This document shows positions 32,465 through 45,249 of a stretch of DNA of 64,000 bases, piece after piece. The notes below the pieces were generated by a model, which saw nothing but the letters and a program-made list of their open reading frames with translations, searched no databases and had not been told where the DNA came from. The stretch lies in assembly GCA_025602915.1 (NCBI GenBank), contig JAHLJZ010000007.1, positions 62,001 to 126,000 of the forward strand, read 5' to 3'. Position numbers and translations under genes: made by a program. Numbering within the stretch: the stretch's first letter is position 1; each line of letters opens with the position of its first letter. This stretch comes from Paraphysoderma sedebokerense. Taxonomy: Eukaryota; Blastocladiomycota; Physodermatomycetes; Physodermatales; Physodermataceae.

Positions 32465-34440
32465 ATGGCAGACATAGCACTAATTTTGACGACCGTAGTC
32501 TTCGCAATTTTAATCATTATCAGTAGCGTGTATTTCCTTGTTCACTTCCAACATCCAGACGATAAATGGGTGGCATGGTTCCCTAAGAGTGTGGTAGTGT
32601 TGGGTTTATCAGTTGCCTGTTATAATATATTTCTACTTCCGCTGGATGTATCCAATCAACGAGGAGAATTCACTGCACCAGGAGGCATACCGATGCTGGA
32701 GATCAATCTTGCTTTTTTCATCACCACTATCATAGCATCAGCGGTTATTGTACCTTTTGTTATGTTCTACTACGAAGGTGTTGATGACGTCGATGATGCT
32801 GCCGACAGAACGTAAGTATACCCTTGTTTCGAATGTTTCCTTGTCATCGTCGTCAACCCGAATCCACTAATATTTTCTGCAGAACGACGGCAGGGCAAGT
32901 TCTCTACGCTTTCAAATGGATTATCCCTACCTTAGTCGTATTCGGACTCGCTGACTTCTTGATTTGGATGTATCTTGGATATGTCAACGTGGACCATACC
33001 AAAATTTTTGGAACTTTTGTTCCCGGGGAAGCCGTTGAGAACGTATATTGCATGAACAGTACCATGGTACAGTGTCTAATCAAAATCAATTGAATGGAAT
33101 GTGCAGAGTAAATTGAAAGCTGATGCGATTATTCCTTTACAGTGCTCATCAAGGAAAGAAACAGAAGTAGTCCATGTATCCCCGCTCGTGTCAACGATTG
33201 CGGTTGCTACTTTACTGGGATGGGTTCTGTTCTCCGTCTTTGCTGGTGTGGGATTGATAGCATTGCCATTCGATTTGTTGATGGACTTCAAATACCGACC
33301 AAAACCCATCAAAGCGAGCGTGTAAGTATAATTTGTTTAGGTGGTGTGTGTCATACAGTATACTTATGTCAGTCGTTTCCTTTCAGCTATAATGAGAGAA
33401 AGCAGATTATAGGAGAACAAGCTCAATTACTGCTTCAAGCCTCCGAAAATATCAAAAGTCAAGTTAAATCGACCAACAACTCGGACTCTATGTTTAACCG
33501 GGCCGGAAGAAATCTAAAGAAGCTAGAAAATGAATTTAAAAGGGTAAGTTGTTCAGAGTGATCATACAATATGTTGAGACGTTGAACTAATCTTGCTTCC
33601 CCACAAGGACGTTTTGATTCTAGAGAATGCATATCGTCAAAATGAACTGTCGTACAGAGCTGCAGGTGGTAACATTTTGTGGGAATTCTTTAAAGCTTTC
33701 ACAGGATTCATTGGGTATATTTCTGCGTTTCCACGGTCCCTCCGAGAGTGCAACATTGACGACATTATTTTTCAGCATTTTCCTGTCTCTGTTTTGGCTT
33801 CTGCACATTGTGCTTTACATGATTCCCCCAATCACCGGAAATATTCCCATTACCCCGTTCCTGAACGATTTCTTGATATCAATTAAGGACGTTCCGTTTG
33901 TTGGCATCAGCTTCTACTCCATCTTCAGTTTCTGGCTATTATTGTGTGTCATTAAGGGAAACACGAAACTCGGAATGCGAATTTTGTTCATAGCAGTGCA
34001 TCCAATGAGGTCAGTTTGGTATTGCATATCCTGTGACATTGTATATTCTAAAATTCTTTTGTTCCCTCATTAGCCCGGGTGATACCATGATGTCGTCGTT
34101 AGTTTTTAACGTTGGTCTTATCTTGATTTCGAGTTTGGCAGTTGCGCAATTCTGTACTGTCGCTTTTGCTGATTATGCTAGATACACTTCCTCACAAAGT
34201 ACGTATACTTAAATTCGAGGTTCTTCCAATGGTATCCGAAGAATGAGAATCTAACACGCTGGCACGATTATAACAGCTATTTTTGTTTCCACGATCCGAA
34301 ATCTGCGAGAATTGAGATACGCCTATGATGTACTTATTTGGAATGTGCTTTTGTTTGCCTTCCTGTCATTCTTTTATTGTTTGTATCGCCCTTACCCAAT
34401 TCAACAACGCAAGGGACAGGTTGTAAATATCAAATTTTAA
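32465..34440 (+). CDS. LMBR1/LMBD1-like polytopic membrane protein
   Basis: Eight exons (32465-32811, 32883-33066, 33107-33321, 33387-33543, 33608-33714, 33776-34009, 34074-34198, 34277-34440) give 510 residues. About nine hydrophobic segments are visible, starting ADIALILTTVVFAILIIISS. Family motifs include HFQHPDDKWVAWFPK, VVLGLSVACYNIFLLPLDV, VPFVMFYYEG, FAGVGLIALPFDL, and a basic/coiled central loop (NRAGRNLKKLENEFKR). Relatives are LMBD1, a lysosomal membrane protein linked to cobalamin export, and LIMR-type lipocalin receptors; fungal members are mostly uncharacterised. A vacuolar role is inferred only from LMBD1. The piggyBac-like element ends 350 bp upstream. Confidence 0.88.
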
Positions 34441-34933
34441 ATAAAGACGAGGGGCGTCAAGAAAATAGAATATTTATTTTTATTTTATCGTAATAATTAA
34501 TTGTTGCATTTCACGTACAAAGTTTGCCAACTGTCATAGCCCTTTCATCCTATCTGATGGTTGGGTTGACAATAGACTAGCAGCATTGCACGAGTCAAAG
34601 TTGCGTAAATTCTCGAATGTAAAGTCCCTTGGGAGTTACATACTTCGTCTTCCTGATGGCATGTATTCAAATTTACACAGTGCATAGGTACCTTTGGATC
34701 GTAGCATGATAGCATCGCTTGATCGTTAATTGAAAATGCTGTTTCTGAAATTCTAGAAATGTTCTGAAATGTTGTCATTTCAATGCGTTTTGGCCGCAGG
34801 AATCGCGTCTCCTCCCGGCTCCACCGTTATTCTCCTATTTCCCGTTCCCTCTCTTCATCACAGACAGATTGGAAACGAAATATCCCTTGAGACTAGAAAG
34901 ACTATTTGTTCTATTCAATTTAAAGTGTCCACG
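34441..34933. other. Intergenic, LMBR1 gene to GPI-anchored protein gene
   Basis: About 490 bp between two + strand genes. The first 60 bp are strongly AT-rich (likely polyadenylation region) and the last 150 bp should be the promoter of the next gene. A 77-codon - strand frame lacks any supporting feature. Confidence 0.5.
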
Positions 34934-36714
34934 ATGAAGGCGACACCAGTTTTCTTGCTCTTAGCTTTCTGTGCTCTCCACGTTTCGGCACAAGTGAATT
35001 CAGCAGCGTGTAAGTGCATTTTACTACAGTTAGATGGCTAGAGACAGTACTGATTGACCGGGTACATCATGTAGGTGTATCCAAGCTATCTCAAAATCTT
35101 GTTTATGGCGACTTTCAATATTCCTACTTCACCGGTAACCTGCCAGCAAATTCGTGGTATCAAACTCGCGGAGGAAATCAAAGAATTCAGCCAACAGTTC
35201 AGTTCAGTCACAAAGGAGGCAACCCATATACAGCTGCTATTTTTAATCTCGAAAATACGGATAATGTAGTCTCATATGATTTGAACTTTGCACCCGAAGA
35301 CGATGTGTTCAGAATCTCTGGTCTTTACGATATTAAAGCTGCATGTAACGGAAAATTTGAAATCATTCTGACGACACGATCTTGCAGCAACGGTGACAGA
35401 ACTGTAGTATTAGAATCTATTCCCCTTTCTTGGGACTGGTCCAGTCGAACTACATTATACAAAAACAACGTCATGACGAATAGAGATCCAAGAGGGGTGG
35501 ATTTATATTTCATGAACAAGGGTAACGGTAAGGCTGCACGGGGCACCCTATCATTCAAGTTGACTTGTGATAGTACACCTGCCGCACCGAATGCCGTAGA
35601 ACGCAGACCGACTGTGATGCTTGCAAACATCAGAGTTACTCCATATCCTGCCGAATGCGAACCAAAGTGTGGTGATAATTTATTGGTTAATGGAGATTTT
35701 CAAGCACAACCTATTTTGGCTGGATGGACAGCAGAAGCTTGGAATTATGGGGCGCCTGCTCCAAGTGCTGCAGAGGTGGCTGCCGTTGCGAGTGCAGAAA
35801 CCCAAAATAACGTCAATGCCAATAGCAATCCGGGTTTGAGAGTTAGGGCACAGACTTTTCAGTTCGGTCAAACTTTCCCAGTTGCCCCCAGCGGTATGTA
35901 CAAATCAAAGATTAATAGTATGCGGCACATTGAAATCGATCTAATTAAATTTCGTATCATATCAACAGCATCGTATGAGTTCTCGTGCGATTGGTTCTTA
36001 GGAGTATGTGCTAGTTCACATTGCTGTGTGAATGATCAATGTTCTGACTCTCTTCCTGTTTAGACTAACGACGAAGTTATGTTTCAAGTGAACACGCCAG
36101 TATATGATCAGAGCTCTTCTGGTGTTGATTCCGAAGGGTATGTCCAAACTCAAAAGTTTCATTTATGGGAGCGTTTTTTAATGGAATTGTCATTAGCCCA
36201 ACATTCGCCGCATTCCACTGGGATGGAAGAGGTTTAAATAGTGACGGTCGATGGAAAAGATTGATCTCTCCTTTTCAAACGCCAAACTCCCCCAATTATA
36301 AGCAGTCTGCACTTGTATTCCGAGGTTATAGCCTCGCAAACAGCAGTAATCCTACTGCCCCTCCAAATGTCGCCATCTTGGATAATTTAAGACTCATCCG
36401 TACTGACTGCTGTATGATCCATTTCTTTGCCATCCTGCATCCGTGATGGACTTGTCCTAATGATTGCCTTAGGGAGCCCTGGTGCCGACTATTCTCCTGA
36501 GACGTATTTCGCTCCAGTTTGCGACGCACCTCCAGATTCCAACCCCGAGAATCCCAATGGTAACAACCCCGATCCCACTCAACCTACTGACAATCCTACT
36601 GGTACTATCGGCCCGAAGTCAACGACGTCACCTAATTCTGGATCTCGATTGCATGGTTCGGCAGGCTTCGTTGGTGCCGTGGTTGGGGCTGGCGTTGTCG
36701 CGAATATGTTGTAA
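34934..36714 (+). CDS. Secreted, probably GPI-anchored protein with two CBM-like modules
   Basis: Six exons (34934-35009, 35075-35893, 35969-36003, 36064-36137, 36242-36411, 36473-36714) give 471 residues. A signal peptide (ATPVFLLLAFCALHVSAQ) starts it. Two modules begin with the carbohydrate-binding-like turn LVxGDF: CVSKLSQNLVYGDFQ near 30 and CGDNLLVNGDFQ near 255. The second ends in a jelly-roll-like ALVFRGYSL / VAILDNLRLIRTDC. A Pro/Asn/Thr-rich linker follows, and the protein ends in a hydrophobic tail (GFVGAVVGAGVVANML), as expected for GPI anchoring. It probably sits on the plasma membrane or cell wall. Sugar binding is inferred from the fold-like pattern, not shown. Confidence 0.8.
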
Positions 36715-36992
36715 TACGGGTTATGAGCATTCCGTGTATTCATATATCTCATATAGATTGTTTGATATTTGGGTGTCAATTGTAGCTAGGCCTATTCGAT
36801 TAAGTAAATATAAGTCAACATTCAACGCATAGCTGGGCTCGGCTCAAGGTCGTTCCTCATCAACGTGCTGCTGAACTCGGATTTCAATTTCAACTCCATC
36901 TCTGACAGGACCGGTTATTCAGACTTCAAGTGGTGTTGCGACTTCTGGATCGCCATTGGTACCACTTGCAAATTTTGATAGTCTCCTCCCCG

Positions 36993-38564
36993 ATGCTGTT
37001 TTCATCTGTGCTCACTCGGTCATTTCGGTTTGCAAACTTACCGAAATGTCGGCGCTTGCACACTTGCTCTGTTTCCTTATCATACGATCATTCGTTCCAC
37101 ACTCAAACTTCGTCGCAGTCGCCTACACATACTCCGAGAATTGGGCCAACATCATTTTATGAATCTCATTTGATAGAAAAGTATTCTTCGCAACCCGTCA
37201 CACCAGTCACTCTTGAAGAGCTCATCCGGTACGGTTCTTCGGCTTCGTCAAAATCATATCTCGTTCAGAATGCACAATTTCTACAGAAAGAGCTTCCAAT
37301 TCGACTGGGTAAACGAGTGAAAGCCATGCAGAATTTACCGTATATAGTCGGTACAAATCCTCACATTTACGAAATATATAAATTGTATCTAGACAGTTTC
37401 GATGCCATTAGAGGATTTGAAAAGGTTAAAGATGCAGAAACAGAAGAAAAGTTCACACAAATGTTGGAAGAATTAGTGGAAGCTCATGGCGAAGTTATTC
37501 CTAAACTTGCTCAAGGTGAGTTCCCTATTCCTACTGTTGAAATTGTGTTGAACAATTGCCGTGATTGGGGCTCGTAAGATGACGATTATTGGATAAACTG
37601 ACTGGAACAATTTAATTGCACACTTTAGGTTTTCTTGAATCTAGGAAATACATTTCTCCACATGACCTTCGAACATTCCTTGATCGTTTAATCCATGCAC
37701 GAATCGGCATCAGAGTACTTGCTGAGCACCACATCGCTTTGCATCATCAGGCCCCAGATTACATCGGTATCATATGTACAGCGTTATCACCCGCTGATCT
37801 AGTCAAATCTTGTTTGACTTATGTTCAAGAACTCTGTGACATTAATTATGGTTCATCACCGGAAGTTGTGTTGGATGGGCAGCTGGATACAAAGTTCACG
37901 TACATTCCAGTGCACCTGGAGTATATGGTGACAGAACTGTTAAAGAACAGTATGCGAGCCACTGTGGAGTATAGCAAAAGAGTTGGAAGAACTGAACATC
38001 CTAATGTAAGGATTACCATTTCTCAAGGCGTGGATGACATCGTTATCCGATTTAGGGATCAAGGTGCGAATTTTGATTGTTGTTCCACTTTCCAATTTGG
38101 CACAAATTACATCAAGATTTGAAATTCTTGGCTCTGTACTCTCAGGTGGCGGCGTGCCATATGATCAGATCAATCATGTATTCGATTACTCCTATACGAC
38201 AGTTCCGAGCGAAGAAGAAGAAGATGGTTCAAGCGAATCTATTTTCTCTTATCAATCCAAAATAGCGCTTCAGCAGGGGGTCGGTGGACCGATGGCTGGA
38301 CTGGTGTGTTGATCTGTTATCGTTGTTGACTGTGACCGCCGTGTTTGCTAATCGCATCTTCAATTTTAGGGCTTTGGTTTGGGAACAAGCCGTGTATATT
38401 GTATGTTTTCTATTACACGTAAAACTTATATCAGAATGCTGACTCTCATATCTGTAGCGAAATATTTTGGCGGATCCTTAAATTTGATTTCACTGTACGG
38501 ATATGGATGTGACGTATTTCTAAAGCTTAAGAACATTGGCAGTAAGACGAATGTGACTATATAG
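36993..38564 (+). CDS. BCKDK-like: Branched-chain alpha-ketoacid (or pyruvate) dehydrogenase kinase, mitochondrial
   Basis: Five exons (36993-37515, 37629-38063, 38146-38303, 38370-38400, 38458-38564) give 417 residues. The N-terminus is rich in Arg and Ser (MLFSSVLTRSFRFANLPKCRR), typical of mitochondrial import. The regulatory helical domain carries LPYIVGTNPHIYEIY and LESRKYI; the GHKL ATPase domain has the N box VTELLKNSMRATVE, G1 box DQGGGVP with FDYSYTT, and G2 box GLGFGLGTSRVYSKYFGG. Wording such as ESRKYI and DYIGIICTALSP fits the branched-chain kinase better than PDK. It phosphorylates the E1-alpha subunit and switches off branched-chain amino acid oxidation. The usual DRGGG motif reads DQGGG here. 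Confidence 0.9.
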
Positions 38565-38743
38565 AATTGATATCCATATTTAGTTATCTGCAGAATGAAT
38601 TATAAGAATAAAACAGCGATTCACGCGGGGATGCGATTGTACTCCTTCGCCCGCAGGTGATTTTGTTGAAAACAGAGTTCGACGTGGGACTTCAGCTCAT
38701 TCACCAACCCATTCTGAATTAGAACTGTGACATTTCTCCGCAA

Positions 38744-41695
38744 ATGGCTAATCCTATTCCGAAAATTAATTTTAAATCTCAATCTGTTGAACTACCAGGA
38801 ACTAGAAAGCCGGGCCAAACTGGTTTGTTTATTATTCAGTTACGAGTCAAAGCAAGTTATTCACATCCGTCTGGATTTCCCACAAATTCTGGATTCCTTG
38901 TCTTCATTGATTGTTACCAGGCATCTATCGAAATTCGTTGAGTCCAAAAGAATTAGTGTCACTCCATCCACTCAAGAAAGATGTTAAAACTCTGTACAAC
39001 AACTTTCAGTCCGCCGCCAAGCAGTTCCCCAATAATCCGTGTCTTGGACACCGCTCTTTCAATCCCACCACAAAGAAATGGTCCGGATACCAATGGCAAA
39101 CATATGGTCAGGTTGCTGAGAGATCTACTGACTTTGGAAGCGGTTTGTACTGCCGTTATTTAATCTGCTTCGGGAAGTCTGACTCAGAGAGCTGACGGGC
39201 CATTTCGCAGGTTTACTTTCTCTATACGACCGCCATATTTTGAGCGATAGCAGTTCTGCCACAGTTCCCAAAGAGAAATGGCATCTCGGCCTCTTCTCTA
39301 TCAATCGTCCCGAATGGGCGATAGCTGAACAGTCTTGCAATGATTATTCACTAGTGTAAATTACTCCACCTGCCGCCGGCCTCTCTCGGCCCTCGCGTAT
39401 TCATTAGATTAACCTTCAAAATTATTTTTGCAGGACTGTCGCTCTTTACGATACTCTCGGGGCTGATACTATAGAATTTGTTATTAATCACGGACAATTG
39501 CCAATTGTTGTCACCTCCGCCGATAAAATCGCTACCTTGCTCAAAGTTAAATCAAACTGTCCCAGTCCCAACCTCAAAATTATCATTTCCATGGACGAGT
39601 TGGAATTTGATCAAGCGAAGGCCCCCGTTCCTGGTGTAGCCGCTACACCCTCTGCTACTCCTGTTAACCAATTGCAATCATCCGCGGCCTTATTGAACCA
39701 ATGGGCACAAGAAAAGGGCGTCATCCTATTGACATTTAGACAAGTGGAGGAGTTGGGAAGGAAGAACAGAATCCCTCACAAGCCGCCCACCCCTGCTGAT
39801 TTGGCTACGATTTGCTACACTTCTGGTACTACTGGCGAACCCAAAGGTACGAATGGTGCTATTGTAGAAACCGAAAGCGGTCCTTACTAACAATGCGTTC
39901 CTTCACAGGTGCCATGCTCACCCATGAGTATGATCAATTCTTATTGGAATCATTCTTGTTACAGACGATGTTCTGATCAGATGTTTTGCCCTCCCTAGAA
40001 ATATTATGGCCAATTCTGCGTGCTTCTACTACTACGGTTTGGAGTTGACAGAAAATGATGTGCATATTTCATACCTCCCTCTTGCACATATCTTTGAACG
40101 CGCCGTCATGACATCGATCTTGTCTAACGGTGGTGCAGTTGGATTCTACCGCGGTGATGGTTGGTTGATTTTTGAATCGTGCCTTCCTTGTGAGCAGTCA
40201 CTTAGCCTAAAATCGTTCTACAGTCTTGGTTCTTATTGAAGACATTGCTTGTCTTCGCCCGACCGTTTTTCCATCCGTCCCGCGATTGTTCAACCGTATT
40301 TACGGCAAACTCCTTGCCTCTACTGTTCAAAGACCGGGTCCAGTCGGATTTCTCTTTAGAAAGGCTGTGGCGGAAAAGAAAGCTCGTTTAGACGCCGGTA
40401 TGTTTACATGTCTGGGAATATGCGTTGCTACTCAGCTCTAACGAACTGGCCGCATTGATAGGTGAAGGTTTCGATCATGCATTATGGGACAAAACAATCT
40501 TTAGCAAAGTTCGTGCTGTGCTCGGTGGACGCGTTAGGCTTATGATTACCGGTAGTGCTCCTTTGCAGAAAGAAGTTATGCAATTTCTTCGAATTGCATT
40601 TAGTTGTGTATTCATTGAAGGATACGGTCAGACTGAGGTTTGCTTTTAATATGAATTGATATTCCCTTCAATCCCGAAATTAACTCTTTGGTTCCTAGAA
40701 CGCTGCTTGCGCTACAATTCAGATTCCTGGGGAAACCACTGCGGGGCATGTGGGACCTCCGTATGTTTATGCATTCATCTACTCTAATTTGTCTAGGACG
40801 CATTGATTAATGCTATGCTATTTATATAGACAACCATGCAATGAAATTAAACTGGTTGACGTCCCTGAAATGAATTATCAGTCCACCGATAAACCATTCC
40901 CTCGCGGTGAAGTTTGTATTCGTGGGCCAAATGTCTTTAGAGGTTACTGGAAAGATTCAGCCAAGACGAAGGAGACTATTGATGAAGAAGGCTGGTTGCA
41001 TACTGGTGACATTGGCCTCATGAATGAAAGAGGACAATTACAGATTATTGATAGAAAAAAGAACATTTTCAAGTTAGCTCAAGGAGAATACGTAAGTTTC
41101 ACTTGCAGTGTTCCATTGTGTGTCCTTCTATTTGTGCTTTCTTACCCGTTCTTGATGACTGATATGGTTTCATATGTTCCAGATTGCCCCCGAAAAAATC
41201 GAGAACGTCTACCTTCAATGTCCTCTTCTCATGCAAGTTTTTGTCCACGGAGATTCGCTGCAATCTGAACTTGTTGGCGTAGTTGTTCCTAACCCTGACA
41301 ATTTTGTGCCATGGTTGAAATCAATTGGCTTTGCCGGACCATTCGAGGAAGCTTGCAAGGATGCCAATGTGAAGAGTAAATTGCATCACGAAATGGATAA
41401 AGTCGGAAAGAAGCTCAAATTGAGAGGGTTTGTAACCATTCCTTCGTCTTTCGTCCGTCTGTGTATATGAATAACTTATATTTCTACGACCGGGATCAGT
41501 TTCGAATTTGTGAAATTGATTCATATTGAACCCAACCCTTTCACCGTCGACAATGGACTTATCACCCCCACTTTCAAACTCAAGCGACCGCAAGCTCTAC
41601 AGAGATATAGAAAAGAAATTGACGCCATGTATAAACTATTAGAAACTACCAAGGCTGATAGTGGAAATGGTACTGTTGGTTCTGCCAAATTGTAG
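38744..41695 (+). CDS. FAA1-like: Long-chain fatty-acid CoA ligase (Faa1/ACSL type)
   Basis: Twelve exons (38744-38822, 38921-39142, 39211-39355, 39434-39846, 39909-39927, 39999-40159, 40224-40397, 40462-40637, 40699-40760, 40830-41091, 41183-41427, 41500-41695) give 717 residues. ANL-superfamily motifs are complete: P-loop [38 protein letters not shown], the hinge [11 protein letters not shown] and [17 protein letters not shown], and a Lys near the C-terminus (TPTFKLKR). The reaction activates long-chain fatty acids with ATP and CoA for lipid synthesis, beta-oxidation or uptake. No peroxisomal targeting signal is seen (it ends SAKL, not SKL). Exon 5 has only 19 nt and encodes the GAMLTH part of the ATP-binding loop. 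Confidence 0.95.
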
Positions 41696-42127
41696 ATGAT
41701 ACATGCAGAGATCAAGAGGTGATTTCAAGTGTTTTTGAAAAGTTATTGAAGAAAGCGACTAGTTGTATTTGTTTTCAGTTTTCCTCAAGTTTCAATGTAT
41801 TTGTATGATGCAGTATGGTTATCGGGGAATAGAGTACTTCCTTTGCCAGATGAAAACACTTCAAACATTGAACCATCAATTTCACCCATCTCTCGAAGTT
41901 AAATGGACCGCAAATTTATTTTTAATTCAACACGAAATGCGGCAAGAGAAGTGAAACTATACAGAGAAATTGATACATTGGATAGTTGTTACAAATTCAG
42001 CGTCATGTCGTTAATAGCAACAAACATAACCCTATCATACTGGTTAAAGAGTTCAATTGTTGAAATCTATAGAAGCATAAACTATTCACCCGCCGAATGC
42101 AAAAAGCTTGCCAAGAAGAAACACACG
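41696..42127. other. Intergenic, convergent 3' ends
   Basis: About 430 bp between the acyl-CoA synthetase (+) and SSRP1 (-) 3' ends. It is AT-rich. A long + strand frame entering SSRP1 from here is only the antisense of its repetitive acidic/basic tail. Confidence 0.5.
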
Positions 42128-44822
42128 TTACTCAGAGTCATCACTGATATCACTATCGTCTACAAACTCTGCACTCTTGAACTCTTTCTTACTTCCTCCT
42201 CCACTTGCAATTTCCTTTTTACTTTCGCTACTTCCGCTGCTCTTTTTGCCACCATAATCCTTCATTTCTTTCGTATATCGATCTTTATCCTTTCGCGCCA
42301 TTTCTTCATACTTTTCCTTATCATCACTGGCCATATCTTTCCACTTTTGTCCCAACACTTTCGAGACTTCTCCCATACTTGCATTACCTCCCAATTCCTC
42401 TTTGACTCTATTTCTCCAATCTTGACTGAAATATAAGAACGCCGACATAGCACGCTTGGGTGCGTTGGGGTCCTTTTTGGTTTTCTTTTTCGCAGGTTCT
42501 TTGGTTTTGCTAGAACTTGATTTCTCTTTCGGTTTCGGCTTTGGTTTCGATGTGTAAGGCGTGGAGGACGATGAAGAGGGTTTGTTAGCCGAGTCTCCTT
42601 CTGCATCTGAGCCAGAACTGGAGGCGTAATCTGAATTGAACTCTTCTTCCACATCTGAGCCAGAATCAGAGGCAACGAAATCTTCATCCGCTAGTTTTAG
42701 CAAAAAATTATGATTTCGTGTTAGTTATTGTAAATGGTTTGTCGAAGATAGCAGGGCTGAAGAGGGAAGGTCAACATACGCGATTCTTCGTCTTCATCCT
42801 CACTATCGCGACTTCGCTTTTTGGGACTCGACACTTCCACCTCACTGTCCCCATCCGATTCTGCATAAACGATTTTGGATTCTTCATTGACTTCATTTTT
42901 AACTTTGATTTTCTTGGATTGAATAAATGATACAAGATTTTCAAGCTCCTCGCTACAGAAATCAGAAAGACAAAGATATTGATTACAGACAACCCTACAC
43001 AGATGCGATCACGCTTGAAAGACTTACCGACTGATGCTACTGAACACGTAGTCAGTTCCACTTTTCATGCTGAACTTGGCAGTGACGTATCGTTCGTGAG
43101 GGCTGAACGTCACTGCAGCAATTTCGGCGTGGGCCATGTAGATTGTGGGTTTGGGTATAAACAGGAAGCTTTTCTCTAGCGGGTATAAATATCCTTCATT
43201 TGCCTTCATTGAACATTTAACGGATTGTGTGCCAATGCGAGATTGGAATGAACCAGGAACTGTGACTTTTCTTTGAGTTAGACCACGGAAAACAGATGAA
43301 ACGACTTCGAACGTGGGCGCATCGTAGGATTTAGACAATTTGTTGTCGTATTTTTCCTGGATAGTTGCTCTAAATAATATAATAAAGGAAATAGTCAGTT
43401 GTAGTCACAACCAATGATTCATTTAATAGTCGAGTACAGGTATGGGCGCAAGGAGGGATGGTGATCACATACTCATCCAAATTCAACTCAACGTCCGTTT
43501 CTTCATCCCTCAAAAACTGCAATACCAAAAAGGGATATCTCGTTTGACCCTGCCTCAATGGAGGGTCCAAACCAACAACAAACAAAACATGCTTATCATC
43601 TGGCTTTGGAAGAAGGAACAGGCGGTTGATACTCGAGTACAATATTTTGTAGTCATAGGTTTTTCCGCGAAGACGAAGAAAGTTGGAATACATGTCGACT
43701 TCGTAGCGACCACTGTAGCAGAGAAATAAAACTTCAGTTCGATGAAGACGTGAAAACAAAACCAAACGTCTTGCATACCGAGGTGTAAGAAATGGTAGTT
43801 CTTTAAAGGAAACAATGTTGTCTGTTCGTTCAAGACCGACATCGGCTTTACTTTTAATAGTTTCATAGAAGAACTAGAGAGAAGCACTATTAACAGACTG
43901 GAAGACCGATAGACATTGAGCATAGCCAATTACCTCTGCTGCTGTTTGAACATCTTCCTCTTCATTCACTTCTGCACCGTCATCGCCCAGTTTTGGAGCC
44001 ATACCAGGAGCATAGAATCTGATCTCAACCAAACTATCTTCTTTCGACTTTTTCTTGGACTAGATGTAATTAAACGGTAGATTAGACGTGTTCCGAAACC
44101 AATATATAAAGATAGAGTAACGAGCATACAGCGTCTACTTCATGTTGCGTGAATTCAACATTAAATTCATTCTTGGCCACCGTATTTGTATTAGAAACTT
44201 CGTCATATGGTAACTCGAACATGGTTTTGTTTCCGACGTTAAAGGCCAATTGAGTTTGCTGTGCATCCAGTTTTCCCCAGTTCCAACCTTTGATACTTAG
44301 ATCCTTTGGTTCCAATGTCAGGTGAAAGTTCTGTCGCACAGCATCTTTTAAACTGTCAAAGTCCTGTTTACATTCGAAGATCAATGGAGAAACATTGGCA
44401 AAATGAATCAACGATTTAGCGAGGGCGAATGCGATAACTGGATAATTCATTACTGAATGAAACATTTCTTACATCACGTTTAAAGGATTCAAACTTTATA
44501 ATTTGGTTATTCTTGAGATAAACTCTCATGCTGTAATTCCTTGCAACCCGCAACCAGGTAACTCGTTTGATGTCGCTGACTTGAATGGTAAATATTTCAT
44601 CTGTGTTGAACGCTTTCCAGCCGATCCCTTGGGCTGCCAGACGGAGTTTGCCATTATTCTACATAATCATGCAGAAGATGACGATATAACGTTAGGGATG
44701 GGGTTCAATTGAGGTTGGGGTCGGGTGCCTTGACAAATGATACATTGAAGAATTACCTCGCCTTTTGTAGCCGTCGGGAAATGAATGTTTTCAAACTCAG
44801 TGACTGTAATATCGCCCATCAT
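42128..44822 (-). CDS. SSRP1: FACT complex subunit SSRP1 (Pob3) with C-terminal HMG box
   Basis: Nine exons (44757-44822, 44473-44658, 44130-44363, 43934-44059, 43779-43873, 43473-43712, 43028-43369, 42780-42952, 42128-42690) give 674 residues. Order: N-terminal Pob3/SSRP1 PH-like domain (FENIHFPTATKG, LRLAAQGIGWKAF), the central tandem PH domains (RGRYEVDMYSNFLRLRGKTY, LFLLPKPDDKHVLFVVGLDP), an acidic segment, a Lys-rich linker, an HMG box (DPNAPKRAMSAFLYFSQDWR), and an acidic end (DDSDISDDSE). With Spt16 it reorganises nucleosomes during transcription and replication. Yeast Pob3 lacks the HMG box and relies on separate Nhp6; here the metazoan/plant layout is present. The start is the first of two adjacent ATGs. 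Confidence 0.95.
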
Positions 44823-45249
44823 AGTATCGTTGAATCCAATGCAGAAGTTGAATGATTACTTGAATCCTGGATGATGCAATGATACGAATGCCGAACAGAG
44901 GAAGACGATGGGAAGATTTGTTTGTTTACATTTGGTTCACTGCGCGCGCGGTGGTTCACTGCTTGCACTTGCCGTTCACCGCATCATATTTGATATTTAT
45001 TAATATACCAGATTATTAACCTAGAACATCCAGTAATAGTATGTACTATTAGTGCTGATATTGACTAATGCTGAGACTTTTCTGTCGTGGATACAGAAAG
45101 TAGGAGCCATGAATTCGGTGAAAAAGTCGCGGGACATGAGATGCCTCTGGTACCTTTATTCCGAACTCTTCAAAAACCGGCCGATTCTCTTGCAAGCGGA
45201 ATAGATTTTGAGACAACGACCGCATAATTGTATCTTCGTTTATAAGGAT
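44823..45249. promoter_or_regulatory. Divergent intergenic region, SSRP1 / pyridoxal kinase
   Basis: About 430 bp between two divergent starts, so it should hold both promoters. It contains a short gcgcgcgcgg run at about 44942-44951 and a local direct repeat, ggttcactgc, at about 44935-44962. No gene is seen. Confidence 0.5.

Noticed and set aside
41903-42436. 177-codon + strand frame
   Set aside because: Most of it is the antisense of the low-complexity SSRP1 C-terminal tail.
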